Positions 1 to 7,031 of a stretch of 7,031 bases of DNA are shown here, piece after piece. Location: positions 1 through 7,031 of the forward strand of contig CALBGF010000204.1 in the NCBI GenBank assembly GCA_937893635.1. The letters run 5' to 3'. Each line of letters begins with the position of its first letter. Position 1 is the first letter of the stretch. This DNA is from an uncultured Mollicutes bacterium (GTDB taxonomy: Bacteria > Bacillota_I > Bacilli_A > RFN20 > CAG-826). The notes under the pieces were generated by a model. The model saw only the letters and a program-made list of their open reading frames with translations, did not search any database and was not told the DNA's origin. Position numbers and translations under genes: made by a program.

Positions 1-118
1 AAAATATTACAAAATTGCATTTTTTGTTTATTTTTTAAGAATATTAAAAAAATAACTAGTTGTTGATTTTAGATTTCAAATACTTGATTTAAAAGTGTTC
101 GACATTAGAAAATAACAA

Positions 119-147
119 TTGAAAAAAAACTTTATATTATTTATAAT
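119..147 (+). promoter_or_regulatory. Predicted sigma-A promoter of the ATP synthase operon
   Basis: A -35 box TTGAAA (119-124) is separated by exactly 17 bp from a perfect -10 box TATAAT (142-147). The DNA just upstream of the -35 box is A-rich and could act as an UP element. Transcription would start near 153-155, giving a leader of about 43 nt before the first start codon. I see no other equally good promoter in the window, so this is probably the main promoter for all nine genes. Bases 1-118 are AT-rich and contain no gene that I can support. Confidence 0.8.
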
Positions 148-154
148 ATAAGAC

Positions 155-178
155 GAGTGAATAAGTCTATATTCACTC
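155..178 (+). promoter_or_regulatory. Perfect 9-bp inverted repeat (stem-loop) in the operon leader
   Basis: GAGTGAATA (155-163) and TATTCACTC (170-178) are exact reverse complements around a 6-nt loop (164-169). The repeat begins at or within two bases of the predicted transcription start, and ends just before the AAAGG ribosome binding site (182-186). No U-tract follows, so it does not look like an intrinsic terminator. As RNA it could be a 5' end stabilising hairpin or affect access to the ribosome binding site. As DNA it could be a repressor operator placed just downstream of the promoter. The structure is seen directly; the role is inferred. Confidence 0.6.
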
Positions 179-196
179 AAGAAAGGTAAGAAAATA

Positions 197-598
197 ATGA
201 CTAATAAATCGTTTTTTTCCGCTTTTAATAAAGAAGATAAAATAGTTTTTATTGTTTCAACTTTGTTTTCGGCAGTTACATTATTAGTTTTATTAGTTTT
301 ATCAATTTGTCATATTACTAGTTATTGGTTGGTATTAAGCAATTTTATTGGTTATGCTGTTGGCGTTATTATGCATTATTTAACAGTAATTATGATAAAT
401 AAAAGTCAAGTAGAGAATTATAAGATTGTAGTAAAAAATTTATTTGCTACTCGTCAATTGGTTTATATCGCTTCTTTAATAGGAGTATTCTTCTTTACCC
501 GTGATATATGGCCAATTCCTTGTTGCTTGCTTGGAATCTTATCAATTAAGTTTGCAATTTATTTATTGTTACTAAGGAGAAAAGGTGTTAATGAATAA
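197..598 (+). CDS. atpI: AtpI-like small membrane protein at the head of the ATP synthase operon
   Basis: This 133-residue protein has about four hydrophobic segments, near residues 16-38, 44-68, 87-100 and 106-126. The loops are short and basic, and the C-terminal tail is charged. Size, topology and position directly before atpB fit the AtpI/UncI family. In other bacteria that family helps assemble the c-ring or has been linked to Mg2+ supply, and it is usually not essential for the enzyme. The family is poorly conserved and I see no diagnostic motif, so the call rests mainly on topology and place. The ATG at 197 follows a modest AAAGG (182-186) by 10 nt, a weaker site than those of the downstream genes. 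The end overlaps the atpB start by 8 nt in the sequence ATGAATAA. A short 9-bp tandem repeat (ATTAGTTTT twice) encodes part of the first membrane segment. Confidence 0.6.
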   Translation: MTNKSFFSAFNKEDKIVFIVSTLFSAVTLLVLLVLSICHITSYWLVLSNFIGYAVGVIMHYLTVIMINKSQVENYKIVVKNLFATRQLVYIASLIGVFFFTRDIWPIPCCLLGILSIKFAIYLLLLRRKGVNE

Positions 599-1346
599 AG
601 TTTGGAATTACATTGTCAATAAAATGCCTGGTGAATTAATGGTTTCACTAATCGTTATGTTAGTGATTGCTATTTTTGCTATAGTTTTAGGACATGCAAT
701 TAAGAAAGCAGACCCAACTAAAGCACCTAAAGGTTTAGCGTTTGTGGCTGATTTTATTGTTGATTTCTCTTATTCCACAATTAGAAAAAATCTTGGTAAT
801 GTTTATGACTTTGTTGCGCCATATTTTATATTTTTAGTTTTCTATGTTCCGTTGGCATTTATGTCTGGATTATTAGGACTAGCTTCACCAATGACATATT
901 ATACAATTCCTTTATGCTTAGCATTTGTTAGTTGGCTAGGAATTCAAATATCTGCAATTAAATATCAAAAATTGGATTATTTAAAGAGTTTTACTGATCC
1001 TTTACCACCATGGTTACCAGTATTTATTCCTATTAATATATTATCTAAGTTATCTCCGTTATTATCGTTATCTATTCGTATGTTTGGTAATGCTTTAGCG
1101 GGATCAATATTAATGCTTTTAGTATATTGGGGAACAGGATTATTAAGTAATGCGGTATTCTCATTTATAACTCCATCAGCGTTTAATGTGTTTGGCGTTA
1201 TAATTGCCCCAGCCTTACATGCATATTTCGATGTATTTGGCTCATTTATTCAAACTTTAATTTTCGTCTTATTATCGATGCTTCTTATTGCTAAAGAAAT
1301 ACCAGCACCGGTAAATAGAGAAATTAAAATAAAACAAGAAAAATAA
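591..1346 (+). CDS. atpB: F1Fo ATP synthase subunit a
   Basis: Subunit a is the membrane stator that forms the two ion half-channels beside the c-ring. This protein has 251 residues and several membrane helices (about 17-37, 76-98, 104-122, 157-180 and 200-234, with a further hydrophobic stretch around 143-151). The family signature SLSIRMFGN contains the essential arginine R163, equivalent to E. coli R210. Q221 corresponds to E. coli Q252 in the last helix. By motif alignment, E. coli E196, E219 and H245 are replaced by N149, S172 and D214, so the polar channel lining differs from the E. coli pattern. I chose ATG 591 because AAGGAG (574-579) and AAAGG (581-585) precede it. A GTG at 585 in the same frame would add two residues but overlaps the AAAGG. 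The start lies inside the end of the upstream gene, which suggests translational coupling. Confidence 0.97.
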   Translation: MNKVWNYIVNKMPGELMVSLIVMLVIAIFAIVLGHAIKKADPTKAPKGLAFVADFIVDFSYSTIRKNLGNVYDFVAPYFIFLVFYVPLAFMSGLLGLASPMTYYTIPLCLAFVSWLGIQISAIKYQKLDYLKSFTDPLPPWLPVFIPINILSKLSPLLSLSIRMFGNALAGSILMLLVYWGTGLLSNAVFSFITPSAFNVFGVIIAPALHAYFDVFGSFIQTLIFVLLSMLLIAKEIPAPVNREIKIKQEK

Positions 1347-1353
1347 AACTAGT

Positions 1354-1360
1354 AAGGAGG
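1354..1360 (+). promoter_or_regulatory. Consensus Shine-Dalgarno of atpE
   Basis: AAGGAGG lies 8 nt before the atpE start, in a 22-nt gap after atpB. It is a full 7-base match to the anti-Shine-Dalgarno sequence. A strong site suits subunit c, which is needed in about ten copies per enzyme while subunit a is needed once. atpF (1674-1680) and atpD (5195-5201) have the same AAGGAGG core, so the site is strong but not unique to atpE. Confidence 0.8.
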
Positions 1361-1368
1361 AAATATTT

Positions 1369-1650
1369 ATGTTATCTAGTTTAGTTAGTTTAGTCGTTAA
1401 TTTAGCTGCAAACTTATCAGTAGGTGATGGCTTAGCTTTAATTGGAGCAGGACTTGCAGTATTTACCGGATTTGGTTCTGGTATTGGTGAAGGTAATATT
1501 GCCGCACACGCAATGGATGCAATCGGTCGTAACCCAGAAGCAACAAGTAACATTCGTTCAAACATGGTTATGGGTATCGCTTTAGCAGAAACAACTGGTA
1601 TTTATGGTTTCGCTATTGCAATTTTAATTTTAGTATTCGTTTTATTCTAA
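1369..1650 (+). CDS. atpE: F1Fo ATP synthase subunit c (rotor ring), two-carboxylate type
   Basis: Subunit c is a hairpin of two membrane helices that oligomerises into the ion-driven rotor ring. The protein has 93 residues. Helix 1 carries the glycine motif G34-x-G36-x-G38-x-G40-x-G42, the polar loop has R54-N55-P56, and helix 2 carries the ion-binding glutamate E74 in ALAETTGIYG. Aligned to the Na+ enzyme of Ilyobacter tartaricus, E74 is E65, T75 is S66, T76 is T67, Y79 is Y70 and L72 is V63. E41 takes the place of Q32. Two glutamates 33 residues apart, with a hydroxyl and a tyrosine, match the Na+ site of the Fusobacterium nucleatum ring. The ATG follows AAGGAGG by 8 nt. The stop codon TAA is followed at once by a second in-frame TAA. 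The N-terminus is about nine residues longer than in I. tartaricus, and the C-terminus is about five shorter. Confidence 0.97.
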   Translation: MLSSLVSLVVNLAANLSVGDGLALIGAGLAVFTGFGSGIGEGNIAAHAMDAIGRNPEATSNIRSNMVMGIALAETTGIYGFAIAILILVFVLF

Positions 1651-1689
1651 TAATTAATTTAAGTATTTGAGTTAAGGAGGATTAATGTT

Positions 1690-2271
1690 ATGAGCACAAT
1701 CAATAAATTGCTAATAATGTTTACTAGTGTTTCTGAACCTAGTAATGATCCTTTTGCAGACTTGAAAACAATAGGCAAAAAAATTATTCCAAGTGATATT
1801 TGGAGTTTCGTTGTACAACTCCTTGCCACTGCAATTTTAGTGTTTATTATTGCTAAATTTTTAGTTAAACCAGCCAAAAAATTTATTGAAGAACGTAAAG
1901 CGTTTATTGACAATAATATTAATGAAGCTGTTAATAAAAATAAAGAAGCAGATGAACATCTTAATATTGCGGAAACAAGACTTAAGAATTCTCGTAAAGA
2001 AAGTAAAGATATTATTGATGCTGCAAAAGTAACTGCCATGAATGAAAAGAAAAGAATCATGGATGAAACAAAACAAGAAGTGGCTAATATGAAGGATAAA
2101 GCTTATAAAGACATTGAAAGTGAACGCTTAAAGATGAAAGAAGATATTTCATCTGAAGTTATCGATGTTGCTTTATTAGCGGCTTCTAAAGTTGTTAATC
2201 GCAACATCAATGACGAAGATAATCACAAGATTGTTTCTGATTTCGTAAATGGAAAAGGAGACAATGAATAA
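1690..2271 (+). CDS. atpF: F1Fo ATP synthase subunit b (peripheral stalk)
   Basis: Subunit b anchors the peripheral stalk in the membrane and reaches up to delta and the alpha3beta3 head. The 193-residue protein has one membrane segment at about 38-58, then the usual KPAKKFIEER entry (60-69). A long charged helix rich in K, E, D and A follows (about 62-155), and then a C-terminal delta-binding region. Before the membrane helix there is a polar extension of about 36 residues, longer than in E. coli b, where the helix starts near the N-terminus. There is no cysteine, so this is not the lipoprotein form of b known in mycoplasmas. ATG 1690 follows AAGGAGG (1674-1680) by 9 nt. An out-of-frame ATG at 1685 opens only a two-codon ORF ending in TGA (1691-1693), which overlaps the true start. 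The stop codon overlaps the atpH start by one base (TAATG). Confidence 0.95.
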   Translation: MSTINKLLIMFTSVSEPSNDPFADLKTIGKKIIPSDIWSFVVQLLATAILVFIIAKFLVKPAKKFIEERKAFIDNNINEAVNKNKEADEHLNIAETRLKNSRKESKDIIDAAKVTAMNEKKRIMDETKQEVANMKDKAYKDIESERLKMKEDISSEVIDVALLAASKVVNRNINDEDNHKIVSDFVNGKGDNE

Positions 2272-2825
2272 TGGACACCGTTAGCAGTCGTTATGCGGTG
2301 GCGTTATTATCAATCGCTCGCGAAGAAGGAAAAGTACAAGAATATATTGATGAAGTTGAACAAATTCTTGATGTGTTAGAACAAAATGAAGGCTTTTTAC
2401 GCATTTTAAAAGATTATGGTTTAACCAATGAAGAAAAAAAAGAAACTATTGATGTCTGTTTTAAAGGAAAAATAAGAGAGTATATTCTCAATACTTTTTA
2501 TGTTGTCGTCGATAATAATCGCGGCGCAATTATGGAAGATGTATTAAGCGAGTTTATAAAATTAGGCTATAAAGAATTAAATATAAAAAAAGGCTATGTA
2601 TATACTACAATTAATTTAACTCCAGAAGAAATAAAACAAATGGAAGTTAAAACATCAAAAATGCTTAATGCAACAGTAGTATTACAAAATAAGATAGATA
2701 AAGATTTAGTGGGTGGATTTAAAATTCAAGTTGATGATTTCGTTATTGATCAATCATTAAAACATAAACTAGCGGATTTAAAAGCCACATTACTAAAGAA
2801 GGGAGATGTCATTGATGGAAATTAA
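2271..2825 (+). CDS. atpH: F1Fo ATP synthase subunit delta
   Basis: Subunit delta (the OSCP equivalent) joins the peripheral stalk to the top of the alpha3beta3 head. The 184-residue length is normal. The N-terminal helical domain begins with the typical [10 protein letters not shown] pattern (7-16). The C-terminal part has the most conserved family stretch, about 145-175, with [15 protein letters not shown] and then a [10 protein letters not shown] helix. It starts at an ATG sharing one base with the atpF stop, with AAGGAG at 2255-2260 some 10 nt upstream, so coupled translation with subunit b is likely. Its end overlaps the preferred atpA start by 11 nt. It has a single cysteine (C63) and nothing else unusual. 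Confidence 0.95.
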   Translation: MDTVSSRYAVALLSIAREEGKVQEYIDEVEQILDVLEQNEGFLRILKDYGLTNEEKKETIDVCFKGKIREYILNTFYVVVDNNRGAIMEDVLSEFIKLGYKELNIKKGYVYTTINLTPEEIKQMEVKTSKMLNATVVLQNKIDKDLVGGFKIQVDDFVIDQSLKHKLADLKATLLKKGDVIDGN

Positions 2826-4323
2826 AGCAAATGAAATTTCATCTTTAATTAAAGAACAAATCAAAAAATATCATCATAAAATGGAATTACTCGATACAGG
2901 AAAAGTAATGACTGTTGGTGATGGCGTTGCAATGGTGCATGGTTTAGAAAATGCCATGTTATCAGAATTGGTTCTTTTTGATAATGGAGTGTATGGAATG
3001 GTGTTATCACTAGAAGAAGACGCTGTTGGCGTTGTTATTTTTGGTGATGATAGTTCTATTAAAGAAGAAGATATTGTTACAAGAACTAATAAAATTGTTG
3101 AAATACCAGTAGGCGATAATTTCTTAGGAAGAGTTGTTAATCCATTAGGACAACCAATTGATGGTTTAGGACCAATTGAATCATCAAAAACTAGACCAAT
3201 TGAACGTATTGCTCCAGGTGTTATTACTCGTAAATCTGTTGATACTCCACTTCAAACAGGTATTAAAGCAATTGATTCTATGATCCCTATTGGACGTGGA
3301 CAAAGAGAATTAATTATTGGTGACCGTCAAACAGGTAAGACCGCTATTGCGATTGATACAATTATTAATCAAAAAGATCAAAACATGAAATGTGTTTATG
3401 TCGCTATTGGTCAAAAAGCTTCAACAGTTGCTCAAGTAGTGGAAAAATTAAGAGTGCATGGTGCTCTTGATTATACAGTAGTAGTAGTTGCTACCGCTAG
3501 TGAAATGGCTCCTATTCAATATATCGCGCCATATGCTGGTGTTACTTTAGCTGAAGAATGGATGGAAAAAGGTGAAGATGTCTTAATTGTTTATGATGAT
3601 TTAAGTAAACACGCTGTTGCTTATCGTACATTATCATTATTATTAAGAAGACCAGCCGGAAGAGAAGCTTATCCAGGTGATGTATTCTACTTACATTCTC
3701 GTTTGCTTGAAAGAGCGGCTAGACTTAATAAAGATTATGGTGGTGGTTCAATTACCGCTTTACCAATTATTGAAACACAAGCTGGCGATATTTCCGCTTA
3801 TATTCCAACAAACGTAATTTCTATTACTGATGGTCAAATTTTCTTACAAGCTGATTTATTTGCTTCCGGACAAAGACCAGCAGTAGATACTGGTTTATCG
3901 GTATCACGTGTTGGTAGTGCTGCGCAAATTAAAGCAATCAAGCAAGTATCAGGTACTTTAAAAATTGAATTAGCAAATTACCGAGAATTACAAGCATTTG
4001 CTCAATTTGGCTCTGATTTAGATAAATCTACTAAAGATGTTTTAAATCATGGCGCTAAAGTATATGAATTATTAAAACAAAAACAATATGATTCGATGAA
4101 TGTATTTGATCAAGTTATTGAATTATTTACAGCTAAACATCGTATCATTGATGATATTGATATTGAAAGTATTCAAGACTATGAATCATCATTAGTTAAT
4201 TATATGAATACTAATCAAAAGGAACTTATGGCAGAATTAAAAGAAAAGAAGGCTATAAGTAAAGAATTAGAAGAAAAACTATTAAAAGTTATTAAAGAAT
4301 TTACATTAACATATTTAGGCTAA
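2815..4323 (+). CDS. atpA: F1Fo ATP synthase subunit alpha
   Basis: Alpha alternates with beta in the catalytic head and carries the non-catalytic nucleotide sites. The protein has 502 residues, a standard length. The N-terminal beta-barrel domain occupies about 25-95. The Walker A loop GDRQTGKT is at 169-176 and the Walker B strand VLIVYDD at 256-262. The alpha/beta family signature [10 protein letters not shown] is at 355-364, followed by the arginine finger R365 in SRVGSAAQ. A helical C-terminal domain follows. I chose ATG 2815 because AAGGGAG (2799-2805) lies 9 nt before it and the product then begins [13 protein letters not shown], like its relatives. An in-frame ATG at 2806 directly abuts the Shine-Dalgarno and would be a poor start. 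The start lies within the last codons of atpH. Confidence 0.98.
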   Translation: MEIKANEISSLIKEQIKKYHHKMELLDTGKVMTVGDGVAMVHGLENAMLSELVLFDNGVYGMVLSLEEDAVGVVIFGDDSSIKEEDIVTRTNKIVEIPVGDNFLGRVVNPLGQPIDGLGPIESSKTRPIERIAPGVITRKSVDTPLQTGIKAIDSMIPIGRGQRELIIGDRQTGKTAIAIDTIINQKDQNMKCVYVAIGQKASTVAQVVEKLRVHGALDYTVVVVATASEMAPIQYIAPYAGVTLAEEWMEKGEDVLIVYDDLSKHAVAYRTLSLLLRRPAGREAYPGDVFYLHSRLLERAARLNKDYGGGSITALPIIETQAGDISAYIPTNVISITDGQIFLQADLFASGQRPAVDTGLSVSRVGSAAQIKAIKQVSGTLKIELANYRELQAFAQFGSDLDKSTKDVLNHGAKVYELLKQKQYDSMNVFDQVIELFTAKHRIIDDIDIESIQDYESSLVNYMNTNQKELMAELKEKKAISKELEEKLLKVIKEFTLTYLG

Positions 4324-4330
4324 TGTAGTT

Positions 4331-4336
4331 AGGAGG
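4331..4336 (+). promoter_or_regulatory. Shine-Dalgarno that fixes the atpG start
   Basis: AGGAGG lies 8 nt before ATG 4345, in the 21-nt gap between atpA and atpG. An in-frame GTG at 4336 shares its first base with this site, so it cannot use it and is unlikely to be the start. A further ATG at 4351 would be 14 nt away, which is too far. Confidence 0.75.
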
Positions 4337-4344
4337 TGTATACA

Positions 4345-6608
<2,264 letters not shown>

Positions 6609-6609
6609 T

Positions 6610-7008
6610 ATGAAATTACATTTAAAAATTATTAATCTCGAAGGTGTATATTTAGAAAAAGATGTTGACTTTCTTAATATTAATACCACAGCGGGTGAAT
6701 TAACAATTTTAGCAAATCACCAACCTTTAATTACCAATATAAATATTTCTACTTTATATTATGGAGATGAAGGTGAAGATCATTATTATGCTATATCAGG
6801 TGGAACGCTTTTTATTGATGAAAAAGAATGTAAGATTATTACTTCAGCAATAGAAGACAAAGATAGTATTGATGTTGAGCGCGCTAATAAGTCTAAAGAA
6901 CGTGCAACAACAAGATTAAATGATAAAAATAATCCTGATATTGACTTTGTTCGTGCTGAGGCTTCATTAAAAAGAGCTATTAATAGAATAAATTTAACAA
7001 AAAAATAA
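6610..7008 (+). CDS. atpC: F1Fo ATP synthase subunit epsilon
   Basis: Epsilon binds gamma at the foot of the central stalk, and in many bacteria its C-terminal helices inhibit ATP hydrolysis. The 132-residue protein has the N-terminal beta-sandwich (about 1-84), including AGELTILANHQPLIT (28-42), and a C-terminal helical hairpin (about 88-130). The hairpin carries IDVERA (87-92), matching the I/L-D-x-x-R-A ATP-binding motif of the Bacillus PS3 epsilon. R122 and R126 in LKRAINR match the two distal arginines used there. This suggests that ATP holds the hairpin in its folded, non-inhibitory state. The start is one base after the beta stop. The only upstream match is a weak AAGGAA (6591-6596), 13 nt away, so translation probably depends on ribosomes finishing atpD. 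Only 23 bases follow; they show no terminator. Confidence 0.96.
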   Translation: MKLHLKIINLEGVYLEKDVDFLNINTTAGELTILANHQPLITNINISTLYYGDEGEDHYYAISGGTLFIDEKECKIITSAIEDKDSIDVERANKSKERATTRLNDKNNPDIDFVRAEASLKRAINRINLTKK

Positions 7009-7031
7009 AATGTTTAAGTAAGAGTTACAAT

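Noticed and set aside
31..51. AT-only inverted repeat TTTTTTAA / TTAAAAAA with a 5-nt loop, possible terminator of an upstream gene
   Set aside because: The stem has no G-C pair and is expected by chance in DNA this AT-rich. No coding end is visible upstream within the window.
63..90. TTGATT boxes at 63-68 and 84-89 as further -35 elements
   Set aside because: No acceptable -10 box lies 16-18 bp downstream of either, whereas the pair at 119-147 fits well.
1272..1565. 97-codon open frame on the - strand across the atpB end and atpE
   Set aside because: It is antisense to two certain genes, has no ribosome binding site or recognisable domain, and its low-complexity A/P/S/K-rich product is what the complement of atpE would give.
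1651..1689. Possible processing hairpin or terminator in the atpE-atpF gap
   Set aside because: The 39-nt gap is AT-rich with only short AT complementarity and no stable stem. It holds the atpF Shine-Dalgarno and nothing else I can support.
1659..2076. Two open frames on the - strand opposite atpF (133 and 71 codons)
   Set aside because: Both are complements of the K/E-rich b subunit, which yields hydrophobic leucine- or phenylalanine-rich shadows. No start signals support them.
7010..7021. ATG TTT AAG TAA after atpC as a tiny gene
   Set aside because: It has three sense codons and no ribosome binding site of its own. The window ends before any downstream gene can be judged.

Overview
The window holds one complete F1Fo ATP synthase operon on the + strand: a four-helix AtpI-like protein, then subunits a, c, b, delta, alpha, gamma, beta and epsilon (atpI-like-B-E-F-H-A-G-D-C). 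All eight structural subunits appear full length and intact. I see no mobile element, CRISPR array, RNA gene or previously undescribed multi-gene system. The interest lies in details of the enzyme and of the operon leader.

The DNA is strongly AT-rich. All nine genes end in TAA, all eight tryptophans I count are TGG, and no in-frame TGA is needed. This suggests a low-GC member of Bacillota or an Acholeplasma-like or Izemoplasma-like Mycoplasmatota lineage that reads the standard bacterial code. It argues against a Mycoplasma/Spiroplasma-type UGA-Trp organism. The exact taxon cannot be fixed from the sequence alone.

Layout: bases 1-118 are AT-rich with no gene. A near-consensus sigma-A promoter (TTGAAA, 17 bp, TATAAT) lies at 119-147. 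It is followed at the predicted transcript start by a perfect 9-bp inverted repeat (155-178) and then the ribosome binding site of the first gene. The membrane (Fo) genes occupy 197-2271, and the stalk and catalytic (F1) genes 2271-7008. Genes are tightly packed: three junctions overlap (8, 1 and 11 nt) and one has a 1-nt gap. The longest gap is 39 nt, between atpE and atpF, so translational coupling is likely at several junctions. No terminator is visible after atpC in the 23 bases that remain.

The products should form one rotary machine. The a subunit and c-ring conduct the coupling ion, and gamma/epsilon form the rotor shaft. b and delta hold the alpha3beta3 head, which makes or hydrolyses ATP. 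The c subunit carries two carboxylates (E41 and E74) with T75 and Y79. This matches the two-carboxylate Na+-binding rotor described for Fusobacterium nucleatum, so Na+ coupling is a reasonable hypothesis. The epsilon subunit keeps the residues used for ATP binding in the Bacillus PS3 protein, which suggests ATP-sensitive control of hydrolysis.
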